Under the pieces are notes generated by a model. The model had not been told where the DNA came from. It did not search any database and saw only the letters and a list, made by a program, of their open reading frames with translations. 64,000 bases of DNA from Lycorma delicatula (lineage: Eukaryota; Arthropoda; Insecta; Hemiptera; Fulgoridae). This document shows, one piece after another, positions 40,701 to 55,700 of this stretch. Location: positions 138,306,536 to 138,370,535 of the forward strand of contig NC_134458.1 of the NCBI RefSeq assembly GCF_047948215.1. The letters run 5' to 3'. How positions within the stretch are numbered: position 1 is the first letter of the stretch; the number at the start of each line of letters is the position of its first letter. Position numbers and translations under genes: made by a program.

Positions 40701-43700
40701 AATTGCATATCTGCAATCTGTATCTCTCGCTGATTCTGAGTTCAGTGCTCTAGAAATGTCAAATCTTCTCATGCAAATCCCATCGGCGTCGTTAATAGTA
40801 GGAGACTTCAATGTCGTATTTCCTGGGACTCATCTTTCTACTCCTCTTGAGGAAATATGATAAACAGAGTAAGACAAGAATTGGACCTTTGTCTAGTGAA
40901 TCATGGGTCATACACATTCATGTCCTCATTGTCTGGTACACTGTCCAACATTGACCTCTCCTTATGTTCACCAAATTTACTCCTTGGTCTTCTTTGGTCT
41001 GCTTGTGATGACCTCCACGGCAGTGACCTCAGGCCAATTATTATTGCTTTTGGTGTTAACCACAAGGCAAGGTGAACAAAAGACTATGGAGATGGATTGT
41101 TGAAAAGGCAGATTGGAATGGTTACCATAAAGCCTTCCCATTGCACTATGAAGGTGGTATAGACACCTTTGATGAACTTACCTCTTTTTTGTTCTTGATA
41201 CTTGAGAATCCTAATAGACATATCTCACAAACATCGGGAAACCCTAAACATCCTTCCATTCCTTGGTGAAATGATGATTGCCAAAACACTATTAGCAAAC
41301 AACGGCAGGCACTGCACAAATTTAACCGCAGGCCCACAAATTAACATCTGGATTTGTACCATAAGGCTAGAGCGGTATGTAATCGGGTATTCTTAGACAG
41401 TAAGAGGAAGTCATGGAGGAAATACGTGGATACCATCTCACACACTACTCCAGTGTCTACTGTGTGGAAAAAGATCCATACAATCTGCAGATCACCAAAA
41501 CAATCCATTCTCAGACTCATTCATGAGGAAGAACTTCTTACATCACCTTCTACAGTGGCAAGTAACTTGACAGACTGTTTCTGTTCTGTGTCACTCACTT
41601 CATCGTACAGTAACTAATTTCAGATATACAAATTACAGATGGAAATATTATCGTTAAATGTTGGTGAATTAAACACTCCATTTTCATTCAGTGAGTTGTC
41701 ACACACATTTAAAAACTCACGTGACACCTCCTCTGAACATGACAACATTCATCTCATTATGCTCTCACACCTTCCTAATTCGGCACTACAACACCTATTG
41801 TGTATTTATAATAGTTTATTCTCCTCACAAGTTTTCCCTTTGGTCTGGTCAGAAGCCAGTTGTACCAATACTTAAACCTCGTAAAGACAAAGCAACCCCT
41901 CAAGCTATAGTCCTATCTCTTTCACAAGCGTTTTATATAAAGTGATGGAGAGAATGGTGAATCGCGGGCTCACTTGTTACTTAGAGAGACATGGCCTTCT
42001 ATGTCTAGAACAATGCAGTTTCCACCAAGGATGTTCTTCCATTGACCATTTAGTGTCACTGGAAGCAGCTATTCAAAATGCTTTCCTACTCCACCAGCGC
42101 CTTGTCTCTATCTTCTTTGATATCAAGAAGGCGTATGACATGGCCTGGTGATATGGTCACACCCTTAAGGAATGAGGAGTCAAGGGTAGATGCTTGCTTT
42201 TATCAGGGGTTTCTTAAATAACCGAATTCCGTTCGTGTTGAGATTCCTTATCAGGTAGTGTCACCTTGGAGAATGTAATACCTCATGAAAATGCATTAAG
42301 TGCCATCTTGTTTGCAATCAACAGTATTACTGAATGTGTGCAACCATCTGTTTCATGTTCTTTATTTTTTATGATTTTGCCATATATATTACATCCTGTT
42401 CAACAGCCACAGCAGAGAGACTACTACAGAACTATATCTCACCTTGAAGCTTGGTTCACTGGCTTCACATTTTCACCTGAGAAAACAAAATGTGTAGTCT
42501 TTTCTTGCTTGTGGAACCCTTTTATACCACAAATTTTTCTGAATGCAGAACAAATTTTACTATCTCTTGTGCTATTAAGTTTTAAGTTTGTTTTTTGACA
42601 GCCGTCTCACATGGGTCAGTCACATCAAACAATTAAAAATGAAATGTTCCAAACTGCTAGATATGCTGCAAGTTCTTAGTAACACCAATTGGGGAGCCGA
42701 TAGGTCATGTATGTTGTAATTTTATTATTTCTTAGTTCGTTCCTGTTTACATTATGATTGTATCGCCTACTCTTCAGCGCGTAATACTATGCCGAATATG
42801 TTAGATGCTGTACATCATGCTTCTCTCCATATTGCTGCAGATGCTTTTAGATCAAGCCCTGTCACTAGCATACTTGTTGAGCGCAGTGAACCATGTGTGG
42901 GATAGACGTGACCAGCTTTTCAGCATCTTACTTTGCCCATCTTAAAGGGCAACCAAATTACCCAGCTTTTACTGCAGTTTTTGCAAATCCTAATTTACAA
43001 ACATATGAAGACCATCCAAGTTATACTGCACCTATGGGTGTATGTATCTGGCAGTTACTACAACTTTTAAACGTAGCTATACCTCCTATTTTTTCCAATG
43101 TATCCCTGTTCATATCCTCCGAGGAGAATCAACCTTATAAATTTTATTCTTGGTCTTACCATATACAAGAAACAATCAGCACATATCTTTCAACAAAGTT
43201 TTCATCATATTCTCTCCGAAATAAACCCAATAGTGTACACAGGTGGATCGAAACAGAATGATACTGTTGGATGCACATTTATAACAGAATTGGATGTAAT
43301 AACAGAATCTATATGTTTGGTCTATCTAATATTACAAGTATATTTTACTGTTATGTTTTATTTCATTTTTTTTTATTATCCGAGAAGGAGCCTTTTACAC
43401 TCCTCTCAGAGTTCATTTAATTTATTTTATTTATATATATACATTCATATAGTTGTTTTTATTTATTTTTAAGTTTTTTATTTGTGGTAGTAGTTATAAT
43501 TAATTTTTTAGTGTCAGCTGTGGTAGTAGTTGTATGTTTTTGTGTTAAATATTTTAGTTTAATTCATAGTTTTGTTTCTAAATTTCTAGTTTAAGTTATT
43601 TATTTTATTTTATAGTTTTGTTGTTTGTTTTATTAGAATTTAATTTTTGATTTTATATTTTATTTATTTTGCTTTCCATGTGATGAATGCAAAAAATGTT

Positions 43701-46700
43701 TTTCACCCAAACAAAAGAAAGCATCTAAAAACAAGTTGCACAAAGGCTTTATTTGAGCTGTTCAAGTGGGGCAACCATTTCCCCTATCGAAAACAGCTTG
43801 GTACAAGTGACAATCATTTTTTCATCATAGTGAAGGTCTGTTGAGCATCCAGAATCTTGAGACCAGTAAGGATTTTTTTTTCTGGGTGACAAACGCTTCA
43901 GCATTATCATCACCCGGACATGACAATATTTGATATAATAAACAAACATGTATCATATTTTATGTTTCAATTAAAACACTAAAATTCCAAGCTGCTATAT
44001 GGCAATTGGCATAAGTAGCTGATACACACTACAGTAATTTAAATTATTGAATATAAACAGACAGCCCTAAGAAACCATAAAACATGAGATAAAAGCATTT
44101 CATTATCCTCTAAAATAGTTCAAATGCTAGTTCCCAGCTTAAACTTGCAGCGCAGTGCCGCATAATAGATACAATCTACAAGGATGTGGTGTACTGTTAG
44201 TCTGCAGTCACAGCGAGTACAAACTGGTGCATCTGTTTGAGTCATCAGATATCCATAAGTGAGCCTAGTGTGCCCTATTCACAAACAGCAGATAAAAACC
44301 TCCTCCGGTGAATCAGTGTTCTTAATAGAGTGATGTTTATTGTTCATGGTAGCATTCCAATCACTACTCATGAACATGCATGCCGCTTAATATGAACCAC
44401 TCTCTTCAGGAAACATACAAGATCATTAGAAGCGATGTGATCGGTGAAAGAAGGCTGGAAACAAGTCTCCTCTGCCACACTGTCTGCGCACTCATTGCTT
44501 AAAATTCTTATATGGCTGGGGATTCAGCAGAAGTTCACTCTTGTATTATTTCTAGTCATTTGCGAAATGACATAATGAATATCACAGACAGCAGGGTGTC
44601 TGGAGTACGTGCCATAAATCACCTGTGGGGCACTCAGAGAATATGAGCAAACAAAAATATGTTGATATTTTGGTCTAATTATATGTAAGGCCTTATTAAT
44701 TACGTACTGTTCTGCAACGAAAATACTGGTGATGCTGGGAAGGCCAAACATGTATGTACTGTTGCCAACAACAAAGCCACAACCAACAGAATTAACATTT
44801 CTAGAGCCGTACATATAACCAAGTATAATATTAATAACCAAGTATCTGGTGGCAGTGTTTTTTAACAAGGCTGCTAAAGCTTGATGTTCTGATAGTAATG
44901 CCTGAATGAGCGACTTTATATATGTAATAGAGATTTGTAGCTAAGTTGTATGTCTAGTAGAATCCTTTTATTTTATTTTTATTTTACCATTCAGTTAGAA
45001 TTAAAATTTTGTATAGACCTTGTATGTTTACTTTGATAAATTTCATTAAAATTGATTTTAAAAAGTTTTTATTTATTTAGTAACATGTTCTTTTACTCTT
45101 CATTTTGTAGAAAAATCTTTGTATTAACAGATTTAATTTAAATTTTGTTATTCTGTCTGGTAAGATGTTTAAAGAACTGATGAATGTTTAGATTTTGTAA
45201 CTGAGTTTTGAGATAATGAAACCATAAACTCCACATTATGAAATATAAAGAATTTATATAATTAGATAAGCTGAGCCCAACCATGATATAATCTATCTGA
45301 TACCTTGCAGTATCACCTAGCATTTTCCATTTGTATATTCTTCTATTATGATTTTAAACTGGATGTTGGTATAACTAAATTATACTTTGTGCAAAACTCA
45401 CTAAGTTGGTCCCCTCTGTCTTTTTTTTTGCCTAGGTCGTATTCACCCACAATATGGTCTTCCTTGCCTTTTCTGATGCTTGCATTCCAATCTCTAACTA
45501 TTAATAAATTTTCATCTCCTTTTATGTGTTTAGTTGCTTTGCCAATTTCTTCATATACACACTCTACCTCATCATCATCATCATCATCATCATCGTGGGC
45601 ACTTGTAGGCATATCGATGTTAACAATCATTGTTGGCTTAGGTTTTGATTTTATTCTTACTACAATAATTCTGTCGCTAAGCTTTTTGAAACATTCTACT
45701 CTCTTCCCTATCTTCTTGTACATTATGAAACCTACCTCTGCCTGCTCTTTATTTGATTCTAAGTTAATTTTTTCTAAAATCACCTGACCAAAAGTCATTT
45801 TCCTCTTCTCACTGTGAACCTCACTAATTCCTACTACATCTACATTTAACCTATTCATTTCCCTCTTTAATTTTCTAACCCAGCCTGTTTTAAATTCTAA
45901 ATTCCACGCTCTGACTCATAGAATGTTATTTTTTAATTTTCTGGTGACCCCTTCCTTAGTAGTTCCTACGAAGAGTTCTTAACAGGGGACTAATTTACCT
46001 CCAGAATATTTTTTTTTTTTACCAAGGAAGGCACCTCCTCCATCTTTGTTACATGAAAATGCGGAGAAAACATTTACATTTACATTTTCTTGAGAAAAAA
46101 AACAGCTGCAGTTTTCCATTGCTTACAGCTGCACAGTACTCAAAAAATTGAGTAATGTTGATATGGCCATTTTAGTCCTTCTGACCTATGTCCTTAACAA
46201 CTACTGAAAGAGCTGCTGCCCTTCTGTAATCATTGCTTAGTCTGGCTCTCAATAGATACCTCTCTGACATGGTTGCACGTTCGATCCAGCTACTTTTTAT
46301 CACTGATCACTCAAGCCTCCTCACCATCGGCAAGGTTCTCATGATCAAGGGAGGGTCTTGGTTATTTTGTAGTAAAAAAATTGCTAACAATGTGCAACTA
46401 TATAAATAAAGGCTACCATAAATAAAAGCCACCATGTTTTGTTGATATTTTTTTCATGTCAGTACTTTTATTGCAATATCTATATGAGTCTGGTACCTAT
46501 ATCATAGGCACTGTTAGAAAAAGCAGAAAATTTTACCACAATAGTTCAAAAGAAAATTTGCTGCTGGCAAAAAAAAATATTTTTTTCTGGGCCATGGCTT
46601 GCTTGTGCTTACAGAAAGAAAAAATGCCAAAAAACCCCTGTTCTACTTTCATCCAGCAAATGCTTAGCAAGTGATGTAGATGTAACTGTTCAACAAAGGC

Positions 46701-49700
46701 ATGAAGTTGTTTCAAAACCAGTTTTTCAGTTAATGTATATTACTAATCGCAAAACAAAAGGAAAAGTCAATAATTGAGAAACAGTAAGCCTTCTGTTTTC
46801 ATGGATTTTTGCATTCACATTTTCAGTCAATTCATCTGCGATGACAGTCGAGCGATCACTACGTTCTTCGTTGTGAACATTCATTCTTCCTCCACAAGAT
46901 AAACTGACACTATTGGTGAACTTTACCTTCGCAAAAAACACTGGATACGTAAACATTGACAATTTCTCTATGAATATCAGCAGCATATTTGTTTTTTACC
47001 AAGAGATAACCAATTACTGATTGCACTTCACAACTTGCGGGATTATTTATTCTAGCACTCATTTTAGCCAGGCTGTACACAGCAGCTAACACAAATAACG
47101 TTAACCTATTGTTGCAAACATATGATCGCTAATATAAGTAAATATGCTACAGTAGTCCATCAATTTCCACCTCATCTAATGGCGGCAAATTGAAAATGGC
47201 CTTTACTGAAAAAACACGCTTCATATTATATTATTTATAAGATTTTCCTGATAGCTTAACTTAGTAAACTTACTGATTTATTATTTAAGTGTTGTAAAAT
47301 ATTAGTTGTTTGCATAATTACAGCTTTTCTTTTTTTTAGCATATGTTCGACTTGTTACAAATTTTGGACCTTTAAATTTGGAACTTCATAGTGATATTGT
47401 ACCAAAAACTTGTGAAAATTTTTTAAAACACTGTGAAGAAGGTTATTATGACAATACTGTGTTTCATAGATCAGTTAGAAACTTTGTGGTAAATATAAAA
47501 TTTTGTTTACTCCTTTTTAATTGAATCAGTTGATCATGATTATTTTGATATTTGTTTATTAAGCATTTGATTTAAAATGTTATGTAGTGTAGTAAAGTAT
47601 TAACTTTGTTTGTTTCAGTAACAGGTAATGATATTTGTTTATGTATAAAAATAAAATATATGTTTTTACTTTTTTTAATTTTAATTTTTTTGAAACCAAC
47701 TGTCTATAAAGTACACAATAAAATTACCCAAATTGAAAGTATAATTTGTACCATTTTTTGGGTAATTATTTTTCAGTAGAATCTCTTTGGTTTTATTTTT
47801 AATTTTAAGCCTATCTTTTGCATAAAAGTAATAGCCTGCTGTGCTAATCTCATGACAACTGATTTTTTATGAAGTCATCAGTGGGACAGAAAGAAAATTT
47901 AGATAACTCCCAGATGCTGATTTTTTTTTTTTTCTACTACATAGTGTAAATTTTTCCCTTCCATTTTGATAGTTAAAATTCAAAAAGTTTATTCTATTTG
48001 TTACTTTTTTAATGTTAATGTATTTTTTGTATCATTTATTTATAAGAATTAAAATTGGAGAGAATAATGTAAAATGGTCAAGACTTTCATTTTTATAAAT
48101 TTTAATAACTAAAAAAGTTTTAATTACATTTATTTTAATATATGTTTACACAATTGTTCCGAGAAAAAGTTTATGTATTTGGTTGTCTATTGGTATTTTA
48201 TTTAGTTTGCTGAAATTTTGTATTGACACCAAAAAAGTCATAAAGTAATTATATAAGTTGCCTTTGCATGTCGCATAAAGCAATAGCTGTCTTTCGAAAC
48301 CACTATTGCTACTGACAAAATAAGTTGAAATTATTTATTATTTTTTAAATTACTTATTTATATTCTTAAGCAAACGATTTTCAATTAAAACAAAACAAAT
48401 AACATATCTACATAAAAATGAATTTGGTGTCCATCCTGGAACAGCTGTCTGTTAGTAGTATTTATAAGTAATGTATAAGCATACTTGAAAAAAGTACTTC
48501 GTATTGAAAGAAATTCTTCTTCGATAACGCTTTTTAAGCTCACATCAATATTTAAATTACTGGATTACACTTGTTCCTTCAAATAGCCCCCATAAAAGAA
48601 GTCACAGTTAAGTTAAGTATTCAGCCAGGTCCATTAACCAGGAAATTTATCATGACTACTGCCTAGATTTATTATATTTAACAAAGGATTGCTTATTCTT
48701 TGTATAATAAGCTGGTGAACCATCTTGTAGGAAAATAAGAAAATCTTTGGACCAGTAATGTATGAGATAAATGAGATAATAGGCTGTTCATTTGAAATAT
48801 CTGTAGCCATTATGGGGTTGTCAGATGTATCATAAGATGAAATACTATCAACCAGTAGACCCTTTTGGTTTTATGCTTTATTACATGAGTATATCTATTG
48901 TCATAATAATGAGATTTATTTTTATATAACTTTGGCAAAAGATAGAGTGATCTTAAATCTGAAAACATAACATGGTGTTGCCATTTAGGATCAGCTTAAT
49001 AAAGGTCGGTGATTTGAACAAAACACTGTTTGTCTTTTTTGATCATCTTTAAAAGCTTATCCAAACCAGGCCACATGTTGTGATTCAAATTCAGTGACAG
49101 CAATATAAGTGACACAGATCCAAGCACTGGGGACATATGCATACAAGTTTCAGCAGATGTTTGTTCAAAATCTTGATTAAGAACTCAGCTTGTGCCAAAA
49201 TGTCACAAGAAGAGGTATTGTTTGCTGTGCTGCTTTTATTGCTATTCAATTGACACCAAAGTAACTGACTGAAAATGACAAAAAGAAAAGTATGGGTTAG
49301 AAAATGTTTAGAAGAAAGGAATAGTAGTATATTTTCAAACCTGCACCCAGATGGTCTTATTTCAACCTCAGTATATCTGCAAATGATTTTGAGTTGTTGT
49401 TAAATACGGCTGGAAGTATAATTCCAAACCATACTTTGTTGTTGGCAAAGGCTGACAATGTTTTGAGGTTAGGTGAAACCAGTCAGGCTTAGCCTTAACC
49501 TTGAAATTTCTGGCATCTGGAGATTCTTATTCATTTTTAATGTATATCTTTAAAGTATTCAAGCAACTTATTAATCAAATAGTGCATGTGTTCAAATCAA
49601 CCACTGTCTGATTGTATGTAGGTGAGCAATTTATAATAGTATTTTTACTTAGGCCTACATACTATATGCTATATTCTATTTTAGTTGTAAGTGACTTTTA

Positions 49701-52700
49701 AAAAATTTATGAATGCAACTTATAAAGAATCTTAATTAACTTGTAAACATTTGTGAATAATTGTATAGCACATAAAGCCTTATACCATAGTACGTAGGAC
49801 CCATAGTACTCATAGTACCAGGAAACAAATGCGATGTAGATTTGTGTTACTACATCACAACTGCATTTGCGGCAAAAAAGATGTATATTTTATAATAATA
49901 ATTGGTCAAATTAGTAAATAAAATCTCTACAGCTAAAGAAAAAATTCCTCTTCATGGAACACAATTCAGATTATTTAAAAAAAAATTTATTTCTCAAATT
50001 TTGTTTTACATAATGCAGTATCTTAGAAATACATTACAAACTTAAACTACTTAAACATTCCATATAAAAAATACTTAATATGAGAGATTAGGTATCGTAT
50101 AGAATATTTGTATTTGAGATTACTATCAAAATTAAAATAATTAATTAATTTTTGCTGTCAGCATACTTTACACCATTCAGTATAATGTTATTTTCTTATT
50201 TCATTACAATTTTCTTTAAAATTTCCATTTTATTAGTTGAACAACAATTTCTCTATATTATCTACTTCAAACAACCAAGAGAATAATCTTGTACTAAACT
50301 TAGTTTTATTCTTACATCTTTTGATTTCTTCAGGGAGTTAAGAAATCTATATACCTTTAGTTCTAAAAAGGTATAGAAATGTTTATGTAATTCAAGTGTT
50401 TTTTTTAGGCAGTATAAAAATGTCTTTCTGCATGATTTTCTTATATATTCTTTATTATTAGCTTTAATATTAATACTTCTCTTAAAGAAGATCCTTAAAA
50501 CTTTAAATTATATAAATACTTAAGGGGCAAAACATTAAGTTTTTTAATCAATTTTGATTTGAAATTAATCTATATATATGTTTTTGAGCAATAAATACTG
50601 GGTGTATGTCTGCATCATATGCTCCTCTCAACATGACAGACCAGACATTAATCTTGACAAAAATTCTTCAAAAAATAAAATTTGTAAATACCTACACCTA
50701 ATTATTTGTTTGGTTTTATAAAATGATTAAATTTATTTATTTATAATTATCATTCTTATTACTTTTCAGTTACAAGGAGGTGATCCTACCGGCACAGGTA
50801 ATGGAGGTGAATCAATATGGAAGACACCTTTTGAAGATGAATTTAAACCTCATTTAATACATACTGGCCGTGGAATACTTTCAATGGCTAACTCTGGACC
50901 AAACACGAATACTTCACAGTTGTGAGTAAACAAGTCAAAAAAAAAAAAAAAAAACTATTAATTTTAATAATACTATGTAAAGATGGCTTACAGTTTTTCT
51001 TGGAGTTTTAAATCAGTTGAAAGGCATTGGATAAATTTGTTATCTTAATTATAATTGGTTCAGTGAACCAAACATATTTTCAATGAAAGATATTGAAAAG
51101 ATTTATAGAAGAATCTTTCTACATATTCAAAATGTTAAAATTATTTATTAAAAAAAAAAATTAATGTATTTTTTCTTTAATTTTTCTTAATACCAATTTT
51201 GAACTAACTATTATTAATGTATTAATTCAGTTTAATTAATTTAATATTTTAATTAAATTTTTTGTCAGTAATACAGCCCCAAATGAAATTTATAAAATCC
51301 GTTTGATTATTATAATTTATTTTTAATGTAACAATAAATTTTTGTTTAACTAATATTTTCATCTCTCTGCCTCTTGTAATCACACCATTCAGTACAACAC
51401 AGTATATAATTGGTGCAAAACTTATTGAATTAGTTTAATGTTTGGAATTTTGGTTTAAAGTTCGGGTGAGCTTCATATGAAAAATTTTACAAATGCACAC
51501 CCCTTCTTTTGCACAAAAGAAGATAGTATATAGCTAGTGTAATAAACTTAATTTTATGATCCTTTTTTTAAGAGGGAAATGTAATATCTATGGGATATTT
51601 TTTTTTTTTTTTGAAATTCAATTTATTAAAAATACGTATTAATTTTAAGGATAAATGGCTGCAACTGTTGTATATTATTACTTCATTTGTTTGTTTGTTT
51701 TAGTTTTATTACATATAGATCATGTCGACATCTTGACAATAAACATACAGTATTTGGGAAAGTAGTTGGAGGTTTAGATACATTAAATGCAATTGAAAAA
51801 ATAGAAGTTGATAATAAAGACAGGCCTATTGAGGATATTGTTATACAGAAGGCACAAACATTTGTTAATCCATATGAGGAAGCTGATGAACAGGTATTAT
51901 TGTGTTTTTTGTTAATTTAATTCCAGTACATTGTATATTATTATAATATAGATTGATTACTGATTTTCTAGATATTATATGCTGCTTTATTGAATTAGGA
52001 TCCACAAGCAGCTGCATTTCTTGTTCATGTAGTGAGTATATTTTTACTTTGCAATATACATGGATTCCCAAGTAAATTAAAGGTCTGCGTAGTTATACAA
52101 AGGGCATTTGATAATTCCATGCAAAAATAAAGAATTACAATTTTTTCCAGAAAAAGTTTTGATAAATTTATTTCCAGCAAGCCACTTCATTTTCCGAAAC
52201 AGATGATAGTCTAATGGTGCTAAGTTTGGTTAATTTTGAGGGATGCTGAAGAATTTTGCAATGCAATTTGTTCAACTTTACTGTCGCAGTCTTAGAAGAG
52301 AGTTATGGTACATTGTCTTGATAGAAAAATTTCTCCTTTTTCAACAAATGTGGTAATTTTTCTCTTTTTCTTGTTTAGATGATCCAACAAAGATGCCTAA
52401 TATTGCCCCACCATTGTTATCATTTTACCCTTCTCCAGAAAGTCTATGAAGTTTTATGCCACAAAGCATCCCAAAAGGCAGTAGGTATCAGCTTTCCTGT
52501 TGATAGAATGGTTTTCACCTTTGGAGCAAGTTTCCCAATTGGAATGCATTAATTTCATATTGGTAGTGATGTACCAAGTTTTATCAAGTGTTATAAAATC
52601 ACTGACCTACTAACACAAGACTCGGATAGGGCAGAAATATTGGTAAAAAAAATCAGAAATGAATCTAAAGGAGAGCTTTAGGTCATCCAAGAAAGTTGGA

Positions 52701-55700
52701 AAAATCGTAAAGGCTTTGGTCCGAAACATGAAGAAGAAGAACCTGCTATATGTTTAATGTAATATTTATAATTAAAGGATACTACGGTACTTGCAATTAA
52801 AAGTAGTATTAATTTAATGTAAAATAAAATAAAAAAATGAGTACAGTTTTTTTAAATAAATAAATTAGAATTAAAAATCAAGACTGTTGAAAATGAACTA
52901 ATAATCTAAAGACTTCTCCACTTGCATAGTTCTGTACAGTTAATCTACTTACAGTTCATTTTAGAATATTGTTATTAATAAAAAAACTATATGCAATTTC
53001 TTATGTCCACATTAGAAAAATAAAAATATTAATAATTTTGAAAATATGATCATACCAAATTTCTGTGGCTCTTTCAAAACTGGTGCATTGTAGATAATCA
53101 CAAGCAGGGACTTAAGATGTGTTATGAGTTTAATAATCTAGCATTGTAAGTAACGTGGGTATGAAATATTGAGACTAGAGGAGTGTTCAAAGTTTTGAGA
53201 GAAACAATCAAGGATTATTTGGAAAACTCAGGCTGAGGTGGCAATACCATATAAAAAAAGCTAGTAGAGTTGAAATCGCAAAGGAGTTTTCCATAAAAAT
53301 GAAGTAATTCTAAAAATTAATGGCAGTTATAAGAGATCTCTTTTGAATCTAAGGTGGATACAAAAGTAGACAAAATGTTTACTCATTTCTGTTGAAATAT
53401 TAACAAAACCATATTTATAAGTTTAAAAAACTATTTAGCTGTAAATATTAAATTTTATCTTTGTTATTAAATATTTGTAAAATTTTCTTACTTCATGTCT
53501 ATTATCTTAGTTGGCTGCAGAGAGAGCAGAAGAAGCTAAAAAGAAAGCTGCTGAAAGTGAAACACAACAAATAAAAAAACCCACACAACCTCTAAAACCA
53601 TTTCATTCTGGTGTTGGGAAATATATTAATCCAAAAACAGTGCCATCTGTCAGGTATATATTATACATTAACATTTATTTTTTTAGTTTTACAATTTGGT
53701 ATTGATAACAACTTATCTATTTATAAAATTCTTATTAACAAATTTACTACATAATGTTTTTGGTTGTTTTGTAGGCACCATTAACATCAAAACTGTGTAA
53801 AATTATGATTAAAATGTGAAATGAAATAGAACTACTTTATATCAGTATTCAAGGTAACTTTGTTTTCACATAATTTCAAAGTAGGCAAATAATTATTTAA
53901 ACAATATAAAATAATAAAGTGCAGCAAAAAAAAAAAAATATTATAGAAGGTTTTTAAGTATGTTGAATGACATTTTGACACTATAACCAAGTTTAAAGCG
54001 TACAGGTTCTAAGTGACAATTTAATTAAGTAAATATTACACCAAATAAAAAATCTTTTAATTTTGATATTTTTTTGCTATGTCATGAAATACATAATTGT
54101 AATAAATTAATGAAAATATTAAACTTTTTTTATCATTGTAATTTGAAAAAAAACTGTAAGACAGACACCATTTGTATTATTTCACTTTGTTATAAAATAT
54201 AAGCCCTAAGATACAAATGTCCTTCAATGTTACTTTAATCCAGATGCCAGGTTGATCTACAGACAATTTGAATAGAAGAAGCAAAACCAGCTCACAATTA
54301 TGAAAGAGTATACCAGTTTAAAGGATATGCAGCTGCTATTTAAGCCATGTAATTTTGATCATTTGAAATGATCTTTATGTAATGTTATAAAAATACTTAA
54401 CTCTAAACCCTGCCATGACAATATTAATTTGATTGATAAATTATTTAGATTTGTAGAAGTTAAAAGTGATATGTTTCTGATTTTAAGTAAAAATAATTCC
54501 TAGTTAGATTTTTTTGTTTGTCAGAATTACAGGCAGGCAGTAAGTTTTAAGTCACTTTGTTAGGTTTCCAGTAAAACCTTAAAAATTATTTTTTTAATGA
54601 TAAAATAATATTTTGATAACAATAGCAGAATTACACAAAGGTAAGAGCTTTATAAATAAACTAAATAAATTATTTAACTTAAAAAACCTTTAATTAATTG
54701 ATCCTTTTTTGTCGTAAATGTATTTTTTATAATTTATATTATTTAAAATTAAATTTTGTACGAACTTTAACTTGATTATAAGAAAACATAGAATATTGCA
54801 AATAGAAGGTAAGATTAATTTAACTACAATTAAATTACTAAATATAATACAATACAAACACTAAAACTTAGCGTAAAACTAAAACACTTCAACAATAAAG
54901 CTGTGTTATACTGTTACATTTAAAATTAATTAATTTAATATTAAATTTAATTAATTTAATATTAAATTTAAAATAAATCATTGTTAAACATACATTATAA
55001 AACAATAAATTGCACTTTATATTAAATGTTAAATTTTGATTTTAAAAAGAAATTCTTTGTATCATAGTTCTGTATTATTGTTAGTTAAAAAATATTGAAT
55101 TCATCCATTTTAAAGTTACCTTGTAAAACTATAACATATAAGTAAATTTGAGTCTGACCAACACCTTTATCCATCCATTTAAATTCAACTTTGTTTTGAT
55201 GACTCCAAAAGTGTCAAGTGATAAAATGATATGCTATCAGTTAAGCACCCTTATAATTAGTTGTAGTTACCAATTAAATTTAGTTTCCGTTAGACAAGTG
55301 TAATATATTTGAGTGGTTATACTTATTGCAGAATGTTTAGAAATTCATAGTGGAAAAATCACACTGTAGTGTAAAACTAATTTAAACTGCATGACCCATG
55401 AGAAAATAGATCTACAACCTAGTGGGTGTAAAGTTGGTTTTGTTTTTTTTTATTTCCTTTCTCATTTACTTTGGATTAGGAAATGAGTTATAGACTAAAC
55501 TTAGTATGCTTACAAATGCTTGGGCATTTTAATTTTCAGTTACAAAGAAGTGTCTTCTCCAAGAATGTTATAAGACAAAACAAAAAGCGTACAAGAAAGA
55601 AAAATCAAATGGAATAAACTTTTTGCCCTCAAATCATTTAAATACATTAGAAATATAAAATACTAGAGTTATCCAATAAGATGCTTACAGTTTAGCTGAG

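Larger units (their letters stand above)
38700..43640 (+). mobile_element. Long Jockey-like LINE with ORF1 and ORF2, plus strand, degenerate
   Basis: A GC-richer 5' leader starts near 38700 (GGAGTTGGCGTCCGCACGG). ORF1 with zinc knuckles follows (39110-40380), then ORF2 with endonuclease, RT and the start of RNase H (40390-43350). The sequence then passes abruptly into AT-rich 3'-UTR-like DNA. It is the most complete LINE in the window, but frameshifts and stops break both ORFs. It has lost the end of RNase H and the C-terminal Cys motif. Confidence 0.85.
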
